A stretch of DNA of 64,000 nucleotides. It comes from Aphelenchoides besseyi (lineage: Eukaryota; Nematoda; Chromadorea; Rhabditida; Aphelenchoididae). The translations under genes were made by a program, and so were the position numbers. Below, in pieces: positions 45,351 to 59,658 of the stretch (the stretch's first letter is position 1; every line of letters starts with the position of its first letter). Location: assembly GCA_024699855.1 (NCBI GenBank), contig JAMPIQ010000003.1, positions 4,650,001 through 4,714,000 of the forward strand, given 5' to 3'. Under the pieces are notes generated by a model that ran no database searches, was not told where the DNA came from, and was given only the letters and a program-made list of their open reading frames with translations.

Positions 45351-46653
45351 GAGTTTTGTTTGTTGTTTTCGTTCATTAAACTGTTCACTCAATCGGCTTC
45401 TAATCAACGGACGATGCGCCAATTCAGTTTTGTATGTCGACGCTCATTGAGCGTTTTTTTATTACGATCGAAAAAATCGTAGTGTGATTTGTTTTTGATC
45501 GTGGATTTTCGATCACAGATGTTCACAGCGAAAATTTCAAACGTCCAATCGATTTCGAATGCGCAAATGACGTTCCTTTCGAACAATCGTTTCCCAATTT
45601 TTTTGCTGCGCTTTTTTCGGTGTCAAAAAAGCGGAAAGGCTGCTGGCCAAACGAAAAAATGAGCGTCGACGCTTCGTCGGGAACCTTCCACCACCAGCTA
45701 GTTTTTATGAATGCGTGTGGTCCGCTGAAAGAAGAAACTCTCGTCTGCTCTTCGCTAACCGAGTGAAGGTCCTTGCTCGTACCACACGACGGAAAGAAGG
45801 TTATGGTGAAAAAACATACGATATAAAAAACTACTCCACTACTCGAGAATGACACGAAAAATTCGCTGCACCTCCGTTCGCTTCAATCTCCGCCTTCTTT
45901 TCCGTTGCGCGCGTAATTTTGAGAAAAAGTGACCACAAAATATGCCCCACAAAACAATGCCATGGAACTTGAGGTCATGATGTACCGTAGTTTACGATTC
46001 CCACAAACTGCTATGTTCGTCTACAATTAGCGGTTCATTCGAATGGAATATAAAGGTAATTGCCGTAGAATACGGTAATTCTCCATTAGCAGCTGTTTTT
46101 TGCTGAAACATGAAGTTGAGTTAAACCGTCGACTTCAGTTTCCTTTTTTTGTTCGAAAGTTTTCGTTTTTGCGAATGTTTACGTCCGACAAAAAGTTTTG
46201 ACGCGCTTTTTAGTTCAATGATAATTCTCACTTTCTGTCTCATAAATCACCGTTCTATCAAGCTCTTCGCTGCGCATTCTGATTTTTGTTCCTCGGAAAT
46301 GACGCACTAAAAATCGACGTCTCGCAATTGCAGTCGTTTTTTTTGGTTTCAACGCGTCGTGAGTTCGCCACGTTCTCGGACAGCCGTTTTTTCGCGTCGT
46401 AGCGCTTCCTTTGTTGCCGTCGGCGCGGTTTCTCGGTTGAAACTCCAGGCGCCAAAAATTTCGTAGCGTTTATTGGCTCGTTTTTTTGCGTGCGTTCTAC
46501 GGACATCTTTGATCGACGATTGGTGGTTTTAAGTCCGCAGACGTTTTTTTTCTTACGTTTTTGCAAATTGATCGGGAGTGTTTGTCTTTTTGTTCGTCTG
46601 TTCAGTGTTCTCTTTTCAGCCGCCGACCGTTCTCGCGGTCGTCTCGACGGCCC
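45351..46653. other. Intergenic region upstream of the NAB gene
   Basis: About 1.3 kb with no supported gene. Seen: small hairpin ACGAT-CGAAAAA-ATCGT near 45465-45481, long T-runs, and a TCTTTTCAG acceptor at about 46612-46619, 35 nt before the NAB start. Large for this compact window, so it likely carries regulatory sites of a developmental regulator; none was identified. Confidence 0.4.
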
Positions 46654-48124
46654 ATGGATCAACCGGGACCATCGAATCGCCCTCCAACGGGCACTCTGCC
46701 ATCGACGGACGTTTCACTGTCACAGCGGTAACTTCGGCTAATCAACGTCGATAGTCAACGCTTAGTTTTCAGATTAAGTGGAATGAAGGCAGCGGACAAC
46801 ATCGCCGAATGGATTCTACAAGCGGTGTTGTTTCGAGCTCGACTAGTCCAAGTGAGTTTTATTGCGTGAGTCAAGATCGCATTCTGATTCAGTACTACGA
46901 AGTCTTCATCTCACAAGGCGGCGACGATATCGATCAGATTATGCAGTGCGATGAACGGGAGTTTCTCGAGATCATGTCGTTGGTTGGAATGGCTAGTAAA
47001 CCGCTTCACGTTCGTCGACTTCAACGAACTTTAATGGTGAGTTTGAACTGACTAATTTGTTAACAAAAACTTCAGGAATTTTCTCGTGATCGAATAACAT
47101 TTTTGCAAGAAGCAATCTCGCAAATTGGACCACCGCCTTTGGGCCCTCATTTTTCAGGCTCTCCGACACCCGAACAACTTGCCGAAATATTTCGGTTGGT
47201 CGGTGGACAATCGACACTTCAACAACAAACTTCAGCATTTCGACCGGTCGCCAGAGTTCCAGTCACATCGCCGTCAATCGAAATCATCGGCACAAGGTCG
47301 CCAATTAGAACCGATAGCCGACGTCAACTCACAACAACGAAACCGACAGTTTTGAGTACCGGACCATCATCAATTGAACCACCACAGTTGTGGCCATCGA
47401 CTTCAACTGGAGCACCAGCCGTGGAATTTTTATCGCTTGTTACTGCGACTACTTCTACTCCATCAATTCAACCGTTACATCTGATTGCCTCGACTTCTTC
47501 CATCAGTCCATCAACTACTTCAGCCGGTGCACAATCGTCAGGAACAACCGTACTCTCGGACGATGAAATCTCTCGACTTCGTACATTTTCGGTTGAAGTT
47601 TTGAGTACCGAACGTTTAGTCGAAGCGAGAACCAGTCGTCGAAAACCGAACAGGTTTGTAACGAAAACTCTACAATATCATTTTTGATTTGTAGAGAGTT
47701 GGTTGAAGCGATGGCCTTACCTGAAAACCATCCACAACGCTCGAATTTAATTCGACATCTCGCTTTAATTTACGGTAGACCCGGTGGTCGTCGACCGCAC
47801 AAAACTCTCACGTCGCACGAAACGGCCGTCAACGAAGCAGCAGCTCAGATTTGTTTACAACAACCGGCTTATTTGACTCGTCGTGATGAGTTGTTTTCGT
47901 TGGCCAGACGAGTCGTTCGATTGGCGGGCATTGCGCGAACAATAAGACCCGAAGAAAGCGAACATTCAACTACGATTTCACCAAGAAGTTTGTAAGTTCA
48001 TCGACAGTCGATACATTACCGTAAACGTTCGTTCAGAAGCACACCACCGCCTGCAAAACGTACAAAATTCGGATCAGAAGAAAAATCTCCGCCTTCATCT
48101 CCTCCCACGACCTCACAGCAATAA
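46654..48124 (+). CDS. mab-10: NAB-type EGR co-regulator (MAB-10 homologue)
   Basis: NAB proteins bind EGR/LIN-29-type zinc-finger factors; in C. elegans MAB-10 acts with LIN-29 in terminal seam-cell and adult transition. The NCD1 domain is clear: AEWILQAVLFRARLVQYYEV, FISQGGDDIDQIMQCDEREF and LEIMSLVGMASKPLHVRRLQ, nearly identical to the vertebrate NCD1. A Pro/Ser/Thr-rich linker follows (about 47250-47550). Then an NCD2-like part, DDEISRLRTFSVEVLSTERL and LPENHPQRSNLIRHLALIYG, and finally a basic tail with PPAKRTKFG. Introns 46728-46773, 46851-46893, 47037-47075, about 47655-47694 and 47994-48036; all keep frame, and the second restores the LVQ/YYEV join. About 410 residues. Confidence 0.92.
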
Positions 48125-49417
48125 AGTCGTCTGATCACTTTCAGTCTTCACTGCCTTCAAACAAACCTTGATCTCGCCTTATGTTTTCTGATGCAATAAA
48201 CGCAATTCACAGACATCTTCGAACAGAACATACCATCAGAAGTCAAGCATTCACGAGCAATAAAAAAACGAATTGAATGAATCTTTTATTCAACTCGCGA
48301 ATGCTCAATTCTAATGGAAACGATAGTCGTCGTCAATACCTGATAGACAGAAAAATAAGACTTTTGGAGTCGAAATTACAAACCGGGATACGCGCTCTGG
48401 AGTCGACCAATGCTGTTGCTCAATTTTCTTCATCGTGCCACAGCGACCCAACCGAAAGGCGGGACGCCATTTGGCGGTAAATTTCTTGGTTGTTAATTTG
48501 GGTGCATAATTCTGCGGATAACGAAGACGACCGCAATGTCCCAAAGGCTGCGCGGAGAATTTCAGTGGCTTCTGAAGTCAATGGAAAAAACATACAGAAA
48601 CGAGTCTGTTCGGTTCGGACGGCGACTTTGAACCGCGCGGTCCAAATTTGAAGGGCGTGGAATTGAGGGCGGGAAGGAGCCAAAGCCGTTGCTCATGTAG
48701 CGGTTTTGGGTTGGTATTTTCGCTCTTCACGCAAACATAATTAACCAGTCGAAAACCGGGTTTTGGTTGAAAAAAAGGCGCTTGAGTCGTGGACACCACA
48801 TTTCCTCCTCTTCTCACTCTCAATATTCCTCCACTCATTTGCGCGAATGAGAAATTCTAATGGAAATAAGAAGTAAACCGAATCGACTCACCGAGAATGG
48901 TCACGCAACGGCATCACCTGCTTTCAACTTTTCAGTCAAACCCCAACTACACATTCTCTCACTGTTCATTCCACCTTAATTTGTAGCTAACTCGATACCT
49001 CGATTTGGCTTCATAATTACACCTGGTAACGAAATTGAAGGTGGCGATTAGGTCTTTTCTTAGTTCAAATGTCTGATCCAATATTGCTGTAAATGTATCT
49101 TGCAACGTACTCGTGTGTTTCTCTCGAAAATACCTCGTTTATCTATTGCAATGAGTTTTGATTTTGCAATGCACGTGAACCAAAATAAGAACAACGAATG
49201 ACTCCAAAACAACGAAATTGCTCGTGCATTGTGGAGTGAAGTCGACCGAGAGGTTTTGGTCTCGCCATCTCCTGATCGAAGAATCAATGATAAGAATTCA
49301 TAAAGGTTGCGTTCTGAACAGAATGCAAAAGACACGCCACCGATTTCTTATTTGGTTATCATATAAAACGAGTCCTCTCAACACCTCAGTCTCATTGACC
49401 CACTCAATCATTCAATT
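48125..49417. other. Intergenic region NAB / elongase
   Basis: About 1.3 kb. Poly(A) signal-like AATAAA at 48195-48200. Open frames on both strands (for example 48578-48838 minus) show no motif or splice pattern. No RNA gene recognised. Confidence 0.4.
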
Positions 49418-50531
49418 ATGTCCGGCTTCATTCAAGTATCTTTGGAACAACCTTTCACTTACCTTAAGGGTATCAGATATTCCGAATCTATTCAATGGAA
49501 CGCTTTCGTTCTTTCTATGGTCTATGTTGTCGTTATTTTTTCCATCAAAGCTTTTATGTCCAGCCGAAAACCACTTAATGTAGGTTACAGTAATCCAAGA
49601 GCGAATCAACGAATTCTTTTAGATCAAACTTCCACTTCAGGTATTTTCTTTATTCTCGTTATTTTGTACATCATTTGAAAACGTTTATTTAGCTTTGGAA
49701 TTTGTGGTTAGCGTTGTTCAGTATTGCTGGCGCTGTGGTTACAACCAAAGCACTTTTACACGAAATTTTTAACTACGGACTAGTTGGTGAGTTCAATTGT
49801 GTTTCGAATTCAATATTCTGATTTAGCTTCTTATACGAAATGTGGTGACTTTTTCCAAGATGTCAGCGGACTTTGGACGTTTTGGTTTTGCATGTCGAAA
49901 ATGGCCGAACTCGGCGATACCATCTTTATTGTTTTGCGTAAACGACCACTCATTTTCTTGCATTGGTATGTTGAATGACATTTAAATTTTGATTGAACAT
50001 ACAAACTTTAGGTATCATCATGTTGCAACTCTTAACTACGGTATTTATTCGTACAATAATCAAACCGTAAGTTTTTGTCGGAACTATTTGTAATCGCATT
50101 TGTTTGATTATAGGCCTACAACACCTGGTTAGTTAAACGAACAAAAGACTTGAAATTTTAACTGACGTCTTTTGATTTTTAGGATCGTTTGGTTGAATTT
50201 CAGTGTTCATGCTGTTATGTAAGATGAAGGAATAAATACAATAATAAGGTGGTTGATCTTCAGGTACACGTACTACTTCTTGTCCGCTTGTAACATTCGA
50301 TCGCCTGCATGGATTTCTCGACTGATCACTTCATCTCAGATCACCCAATTCTTGATCACTCTCGTCATTCTTTTCCACGTTGGATGGTTGAAGGCGACCG
50401 GCTATACGGTCGATACCACGTGGGGAGTTTATACGTTCTGTTTGTTGATGGAACTTTCGTACGTTTATCTCTTTGGAAAATTCTTTTTCGTTAGATACGT
50501 CAAGAAGCAACCCCGTACTCATATTGAATGA
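49418..50531 (+). CDS. ELO-family very-long-chain fatty acid elongase
   Basis: Condensing enzyme of the ER elongation cycle (3-ketoacyl-CoA synthase). Multi-pass protein with the KxxELxDT box in the form [20 protein letters not shown], the catalytic histidine box [19 protein letters not shown], and [14 protein letters not shown]. The C-terminus [14 protein letters not shown] has lysines near the end, suited to ER retrieval. Introns 49579-49622, 49641-49692, 49784-49826, 49966-50011, 50069-50114, 50129-50181 and 50218-50262 keep frame. The family length of about 270 residues fits. The pattern with [11 protein letters not shown] places it nearer to the nematode ELO-3/4/5/6 type than to ELO-1/2, but substrate cannot be told. 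Confidence 0.92.
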
Positions 50532-50675
50532 GCTCAATTCATTTGTTGATTAACCAGTTGTAAATGCACAATAAACAAAATGAATTTTAATAATCGTCTC
50601 TTGACCTAAAATTTCAAATTTCGTTTTCTAAGCTAATTTGGAAAAACATCAAAATCCCAACGTCTTTAATCACAT

Positions 50676-51406
50676 TTACTGATTCAAATGCTCAATCGCC
50701 TTAAGATCCAAAAGCACTTTACCAACGTAGCCATTGTCTTCAATAGCCTCCAGTTTTCGAACATACCAATCGGGCAATCCGTGTTCTTTTGCACCTTCGA
50801 CTATCACGCGTCTACAATTGAGAATCAAGATAGAAAAAACACGAACCCAAACTTGTAGTGCGGAGATGGTGCTTTCAATTCACGAGTCGGATTGGAGTAT
50901 TGATAAGTTCGACAAGTAATTGTTTCATTTGTACTGTACAATTTGACGGGAACTGCAAAACAAAAATCGAAAAGAAGAATTCGAAACGACAAACCACTTA
51001 GTCGATGATAACCAGATTCCTGCAAATCCAATTCGGCGGCGAAACTGTTCGGTACGCGCCAACTAGAACTCATTCATTTTCGATAGTTCTTAACCACTTA
51101 CACACAACCATGGACTTCCTCGTCTTGCTGCTCTTCGATTGACGCAACGGCACCCTTCCAGCGACTTCCGTAATCAAAGAACTTGACTGTGAAGTTCTTC
51201 AACACTCCACATTCTTCCAACTGAGCTCCTTTGATCTAAACATTGCAACTTATTAAGCTATTGATTTAAGAACGTACTTGAACCCGAATTCGCTCAGTCA
51301 GCAAATTCGATCCAAAAGCAAAGTAAAAGAAGAAGTCGGTTAAGAGACGAGCATTATCAATGACCATCTTTTGTGTTTGTCGTCTCAAAGCTAACAAATA
51401 ACCCAT
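50676..51406 (-). CDS. Gamma-glutamylcyclotransferase (GGCT)
   Basis: Releases 5-oxoproline from gamma-glutamyl dipeptides (glutathione turnover). Signature YFAFGSNLLTERIRVQ (the YGSNL nucleotide-like loop of the family), catalytic glutamate in AAELDLQESGYHR, then YQYSNPTRELKAPSPHYKFG and AKEHGLPDWYVRKLEAIEDN, matching the mammalian enzyme along its length. ATGs at 51406 and 51367 are both possible starts; 51406 gives a short N-terminal MGYLLALRRQTQ. Introns near 51239-51281, 51067-51111, 50953-50998 and 50816-50850. It lies 291 nt downstream of CARM1 on the same strand. Confidence 0.88.
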
Positions 51407-51697
51407 TGACTTAGTTGCTTTGATATCCGCAAGGTTATAATACCCGGTTGTTATCTCAAATTGCTTTTAATTGAATTAGTTTTTATTCAAATGAAGTTAA
51501 ACAGAAGTGAACCGATGATAATCCACGATGACTCAATAACTGATCGAACAGTTTAATTATCAATAGAGAACACTTTTTTAGCAAATTAGAACATGGAATC
51601 ATAAGATGAAAGTAAGACAAGTTGAAGAGAAATCGTTTCAAAGTTAGGTAGAAAAGAAATGGTTTATTATGAAATCAATCTTCTTTTTCTGTAGCAA

Positions 51698-53653
<1,956 letters not shown>

Positions 53654-55206
53654 TTTAGAATTAAAAGTCAAAATAAAACCGTGACATCGACTAGAACATA
53701 TGTTGCTACTTGACCGAGAGCGTAAAAAACTCAAACAATTTTCCAACTTTTAGCGCTTTTTCTTAGAATGCAAACGCATGAGATGAGCGGCGGGACTCAA
53801 CTCGACGACTACGATTACCGTAGCTGTTGGATTAGTCATCACGTAGTACGACTGGATTAAGAGAAGGCCTATAGCCTATGGATTGCAAAGTACACAGTAA
53901 ATGTGTTCAATTACAAGAAACTGGTACTTGGTATAGAAATGAAATTTTCGAATGTCTGATTATATTTGGGATCTGATCGATTGGAATCCAAATAGAAATC
54001 TCTTCCAAGTTTGATTGCTTGTTTGTGTATTCATATTTCCCATTTTGCAACAACCTCATGAAATGTTGCGGCGGTCTTTTTGGTTCAACTCCAATAATCT
54101 ATGCATAAGACCGGAGCTCTCTTGCAGTCGCATTGACTTTTATCAAAAATGTCTCAAAATTAAGCCTTCGTTCTTGAGCAAGGCGCCAAGCATGATCGTG
54201 ATGCCCAAAAATTTCTGTGATTGAAAGTTCTTTTGTTGAACATCATGACGACCAAACTAGCTTGTTTGTTGATTGGAATTTGCTTCACAACTCGCAGTTG
54301 AAAAGAAAGTTCACAGCTAATGAAACTCGTATGACTGTCGAAATGACAACGTTCGAGTACGTAGCACGTGCTTTCCGTTCCACTGAATTTGCAATTTCTT
54401 CGACTCCCTAATTAGTTTTTCATATTCGGATAAACGAACCCAAAATGCAACTTCGCATCTTGAGATCACTGTTGCCAATTAAATTTATGTTCTCCATTCC
54501 CACATCATCGGTCCGGTAACTGTGCACGTCTTTTAATACAATAAACAGCCATCAGATTTTGCTTTCGAGAACATCCGGCAATTCGAGAAGCTTTGGGTCT
54601 AACACCTCGTCCTTTTCGTAATTTTTTCGTGAATTTTAGCGCAAACAGATGATTTTCGTCGAAGCAACATGCCCAAAAGAATCCGCTTCTTCTCTTCCGT
54701 TTTGCCATAATCGCAAAGCGAAATTAGAACTCTGCGGCCTTTCAAATTGTTCTTGTGACCGCACCGTATTCTAATTTTCATCATCCCACTTTTGCTTCTT
54801 ATTTTTGCACTTCAAATCGTCCACAGCCTCAGGCAGTTTAGTGAACTTGAGCAACCTACAGTGAAGTTTTTGTCCCAGAAACTTCGATTCTTCTGTTTCC
54901 GTAGCGTTTGTTGTCAAATTACCGTTGGTTAACACAAATAAGTTAATTATCGTCATTAAAAGTTTATGCTCATTTCCACGGGGCTCTTGACCACAAAAAG
55001 CGGTTGAATAAACTTGAGAATATCAGTTCCCTGCTAATCAGACTTTCGCTTGCTGTTTCTGGTCTTTGAATTGCAGATCCATTTGACACCTAGAATTTAA
55101 TGTGCATGACGGTCAGACAGCAAACATGTTTGGTTTAATGCTTTCGAATAGTTAAGAGCTTTGAAGCAGCCAAAAAGTTTGAACTAATTGCTTTATTTAA
55201 ACTAAT
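53654..55206. other. Divergent intergenic region CARM1 / GPCR
   Basis: About 1.55 kb. Several short open frames on both strands with no motif, no splice logic and biased residues; I see no gene. It probably contains promoters of both neighbours. Confidence 0.4.
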
Positions 55207-57052
55207 ATGTTCGTTTCCGTTCCAACTCACGCACACTTATCAATTAGCAGAGTGTTTATCGTCTTTCTTTTAATTGGTTTGAGATTTCAGTCTACGGTTC
55301 AAATGTCCAATCAAACATCTACGACTTCCGATTCCAATGAATTAGATTGTAATGTATCTATTTTAGACGGTAATAAGTTAATTTGGAGAAATTATCCGCT
55401 CTTTTAAATTCATTTCAGACCCTCTAGTTAGCATTGTTCTTGCCGTCGTGTACGGTTCAGTATTTCTGGCTTCATTGATCGGTAAGATTGTTGAGTGTGG
55501 ATTTAGTTATTGAACGTTTTAAGGCAACTCGTTTGCCATAATCGTAATTTGCTCTCATCGAAGCAGTAAGTTTTAGGAATAAGGTGCGAGATGCACAAGT
55601 TGAAACGTGTCTCTAATTCATAATGTAAACATGAGTAACGTTGATTTCAGTGCGAACTTCAACCAACTTCTTTCTCGGTAATCCCGTAAATGTTTTCATT
55701 AACATTTGGTTTTCCACTTTAGGCAACTTGGCTTTCGCAGATCTTTTGGTTGCCATTTTCTGTATTCTTCAGAACTTTTTTCACATTGTACGTATTGATC
55801 TACGAACTGAAGTTACTTGCATGTTTTGTAGAGTTCGTCCAATTGGGCGTTGGGTTCTGTGTTTTGCAAACTTTACGTTACAATCCTACACTTCGCTCCT
55901 TGTACTTCAATTGGAATTCTTGTTTGCGTTTCTTTGGAAAAATATATCGCTGTGCTCCATCCGCTTTTAGCACTTAAACTGTTAACTCCGAAACTACGTG
56001 GTGCTATGATGGCAGCAATTTGGATCACAAGTCTTTTAGTCAATATGCGTAGGTTAATTGACAATTTAGAATAGAACCAGATGGTTGTTTAGCTTACTAC
56101 TTTACGACAAAAGAACTTCATTATAAAAAAATTTCATATTGTGCGAGAGATTTGGGAGAAGGGTCAGAAATTAGCAGATAATCGATGCTATTGACCGTTT
56201 TAGACAACTCAACATTCGAAGTATAATAACAGCATCTTTTGTTATTTGGTACTTAATTCCATTGATCACCATTGCGTTTCTTTACACACGAATCGGTCTC
56301 GTACTTTGGCGTTCAAGTTTGAAGCCGCTACAAGTACGCTATTCAAATGGTGAGCTTGATTCTCGTGCCAATTACAAAGCAACGGGCAACGGGTTAGCAG
56401 ACTCCGCCGGTACAGCCACATTGACCATTAGCTACGAGACGGAGGCCCTCAACGACAACGAGAACAATCTGGCAAACAACAGCACAAACCGTGCACAATC
56501 ATCGGACGATTCCACCGGACAACCCAACGAGAATGTAAACTCAGAATTAATCGAGTCCCGTAAAAAGGCACGTGACTATGAGGCTTCAATATCTTATATG
56601 ATTTTCCAACTTAAGGTCATTCGATTGCTTATTGCAATTGTAACTTCTTTCGCCGTTCTTACGCTTCCAAATCACATACGATTGTTGCATCTGGTAAAAC
56701 GATCAATCTCTTTCAATCTTCAGTATTTTTCAGTCATATGACGACAGTCACAATTGTAATTCAAATTGGACAGCATTGTTGCAACCGTTGAGTTACTTAG
56801 CACTTTTTTGCTCATCAAGTGTCAACCCGATATTGTACGCGTTTCTTTCGAAACGTTTTCGTTCGGCAACACGTGATATTATGAAGTGCAGGTTGTCGAG
56901 TTTTCGTGTGTGGTCGAAACAATTTCGATGAAATTTTCAGATTCGGCGGTGTGCAACGCAAAACCACCAGAACACGGACCATTTTATCTGAGGTTCAACA
57001 AGAAGCGATAATGTCTCGTTCGCCGAGTCTCACACGCGCTACATTCCGCTAA
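55207..57052 (+). CDS. Rhodopsin-family peptide receptor (GPCR), TRH-receptor-like
   Basis: Seven-helix receptor in about eleven exons. Candidate signal peptide at the start ([15 protein letters not shown]), N-glycosylation sites NQT and NVS, TM1 [20 protein letters not shown] followed by N (the conserved Asn), TM2 [18 protein letters not shown], Cys at the TM3 start ([14 protein letters not shown]) and the end of TM3 as [13 protein letters not shown], i.e. EKY where DRY is usual. TM5 is [21 protein letters not shown] long Asn/Thr-rich third loop precedes TM6 ([20 protein letters not shown]). TM7 is [16 protein letters not shown] with the NPxxY motif. The C-tail ends LTRATFR. Most similar in feel to thyrotropin-releasing-hormone or related neuropeptide receptors; ligand unknown. 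An alternative start is the ATG at 55303. Confidence 0.82.
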
Positions 57053-57391
57053 TCAAGTGCAAAGAAAGTGCATGTTTCCGTGGCATGGTCAACAAACTTA
57101 CGAGTACAAACTTGAATGCTTTTCTTGAATATCAAATCTCATCGGCAGATTGATCTCCATTCGTTCACACTCATTTAATTGCTGTTCATTTCCCGTGTGA
57201 ATTGTTTACAGTTTTTTGAACAATAAAAGTTTATCCGGAATTCGAACTACGTTAGATTCTGGAGCTGGGTTTTGAGAAAATGAACGGTTTCTAAGAAATG
57301 ATGACAACCGCACGAGATGCACGATGAAGAGCCGAAACGACGTAATGCAAGAATGATGATGTTTGTACATGACCGCGAAGAAACAGGAAGA

Positions 57392-59043
57392 TTACGCGAC
57401 CTTTTTGTGTTTCTTCGGAATGACGCGGACGACGATTTGGTTGAGTACGGGAAAGAGTACGAAATAGCAAACGTAACCCCAGCAGTACAATGCACAAATT
57501 GGCTGAAAGCGTCGAGTTATCTGGAGAAATAAACTGATAACCAACTTTAATCCAAATCTCTTTCTTGACCAATCCAAACGTCAAGAATGCAAACGCCATC
57601 GAAATGTTGATCATAATACGACCAAACAACCAAGTGAACGGCCAAACATATGGTTTCGCGAAGAACTTGGCTGCACCAGGTGTCCGTTCAATAAGGCGGT
57701 ATAACTATAGAATAGAAATATAAGTTTGAATTAGAAAAGAAACGAACGTTATCTTGAGTGAACATGCACATCAGTTCAAAGCCGAATAGTAGGAAATAGC
57801 CCAAATGATATCCGTGCCAAAGCGCCAAATAAAGAAGTGTAATCGTTTGACTGTAGAACCGATTGCCCATCCATTTTAATCGTTTGAAAATGTGGCTAAA
57901 AATACACAAAATGATATCGGCAATCAAATCGACTCACTTTTTAGCGAATGTGTTTGTTCCGCAGTTGAACGATTCAATGACCGACGAGAAGTCACTTCCT
58001 AATTCGAATTTGATTATGTGGATATCTCGAACACCGTCCCATCGATCTTCGCCAATCTCATTCTTTCCGTTGTACGCCAAACCGGTGAGAATTGCGGCAC
58101 CTTCGGTCAACAACCAGACGGCACAGTATCGGTACATGATTGCTCGGAACCAAATTGTGTTCCAGAATACTTTCCAAAAGAATGGCATCGCGAAGAATTC
58201 GGCGGAATTGAAGAATTCATTCGGTACCCAAATCATTCCCCACTGATGAAAAACAATATAGGTAACACCGGCGACAAATCGTTTACAACTCTCCATCAAA
58301 CTCGACTCCTTAATTTCGCCATTTTCAATCGCTCCCAACTCCTGGTTAATAAACGAGCGGAAACGACTCAACGGAAATTGTGGTCCAACAAATGTACCCG
58401 CAAAAAAGAGGCCAAAAGCAGCGGTTTCCAACAATGAAGGCGGCTGTTCGATAGCATTTGTGATTTGATCGGATTTTCGTTTGTGCTATAACCATTCAAC
58501 ATAAACAATTCAGAATTAAAACTACTTACCTTTGGTTGTTGTCCATCATAGACGTCCATAACAAGTCCAATGAATCGTAGTGTCATAATACAGAATGGTG
58601 TAGTCCAAGTGATATCGTACTCGTGAGATTCTGCAAACCAGTATCCAATTAATAGATGACCCTAAATCGACAACTATGTAAACGAGAATATTCAATTCGA
58701 AAACCAACCAAGAAGAAAATGTGAGCAAGAGCAACAGAAGTTTTTGTTCCGGGAATAAAGTTCGTGATTCCCCATACCAACAGGATGCTAATCAAACTGT
58801 GATAAATGTGATAACCTAAATCTCGAGAATATCAACAACACTCAATCTCGACTTACCGCAGTTAAACCAATATAACGCAACGCCAGCAATCACAATAAAC
58901 CAATGTTGAACTGCAGGCTTTTTGTTGAAAATGAAATATCGGTAGAAGGCAGCAAGCGGATAGCCGAGGACAATCGAAATGATTAATCGAAGTCCATCTT
59001 CACGAACGTTGAAGGCTTCGGATAGAGAGCCAACGATGCTCAT
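57392..59043 (-). CDS. MBOAT lysophospholipid acyltransferase, LPCAT3 type
   Basis: ER enzyme that acylates lysophospholipids with polyunsaturated chains. GLRLIISIVLGYPLAAFYRY corresponds closely to the LPCAT3 N-terminus. The MBOAT core includes FFAGTFVGPQFPLSRFRSFI, the Asn-containing ESFNCGTNTFAKK and the catalytic histidine in LYLALWHGYHLGYFLLFGFE. The C-terminus VLNQIVVRVIPKKHKKVA ends in an ER-retrieval dilysine motif, as in LPCAT3. The last exon needs a one-base shift: KKEIWIK is in one frame and LVISLFLQITRRFQ in the next, at an AAA run near 57555, so there is a possible base error there. The start at 59043 is just behind a TTTTTTCAG site. About 480 residues. Confidence 0.87.
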
Positions 59044-59045
59044 TC

Positions 59046-59055
59046 CTGAAAAAAT
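59046..59055 (-). promoter_or_regulatory. Probable trans-splice acceptor of the LPCAT3-like gene
   Basis: On the minus strand ATTTTTTCAG ends two bases before the start ATG, an almost ideal nematode spliced-leader acceptor, with no coding exon upstream. Confidence 0.55.
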
Positions 59056-59658
59056 ATTCGCAAATTGACCGCCGAAATTGGAACTCCGCCACTTCTGACG
59101 TGAATGACAAATTCGACGCGAAGAAGCGCCGATCAGACCACCCGAGAGTGAGATGACAGACGTTCTTTTAAAATGCGCCTAATTTCGAAGGAGCGGCAAA
59201 AAATCGAGTCAGTTCGAAGGTTCAGAGTACGAAGAGCGGAAAACTACACGTTTTGATAATACGAAGAACTGTGGAAGCGAACAAATTTCTCACCACGAAA
59301 TCGCAGCGTCGTTTGAGTTAACAAAATCAGACACTTCCACGCAATCAAACAAGAGGAATTGAAATACCGTCCAAGCGAATCTAATCAGTGTGTTTGCACA
59401 AACTTCGGAGCGCTTTTAGCCATCACTTTTCCTCCGACTCATCATCGAAATTTGGAAGTCGCGGACTGCAGGTGTGCAAAGGTCCGTAACGCGGGCATCG
59501 ACGGGAATCGCCGATCAATCCGCCGGACTGTCGAAAGTACCGAGCGGGCAGGAAACCCGTGAATATAACAAAGAAACCGCAAACAATGAAGATTTTATTC
59601 CTGAGCTTTCAAAGTGTTTGTTAGATCGATTCAACAAGTCAATGCACAGAAAATTAAT
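59056..59658. other. Intergenic region between MBOAT promoter and SUMO-protease 3' end
   Basis: 600 nt with + strand open frames (59359-59562, 59474-59707) that show no motif and overlap one another. No gene supported. Confidence 0.4.

Noticed and set aside
46629..46653. Alternative upstream start for the NAB gene
   Set aside because: The ATG at 46654 follows a TTTTCAG acceptor and no earlier in-frame ATG exists without a stop.
53654..55206. Several 60-70-codon frames on both strands
   Set aside because: No motif and mutually overlapping; typical chance frames in an intergenic stretch.
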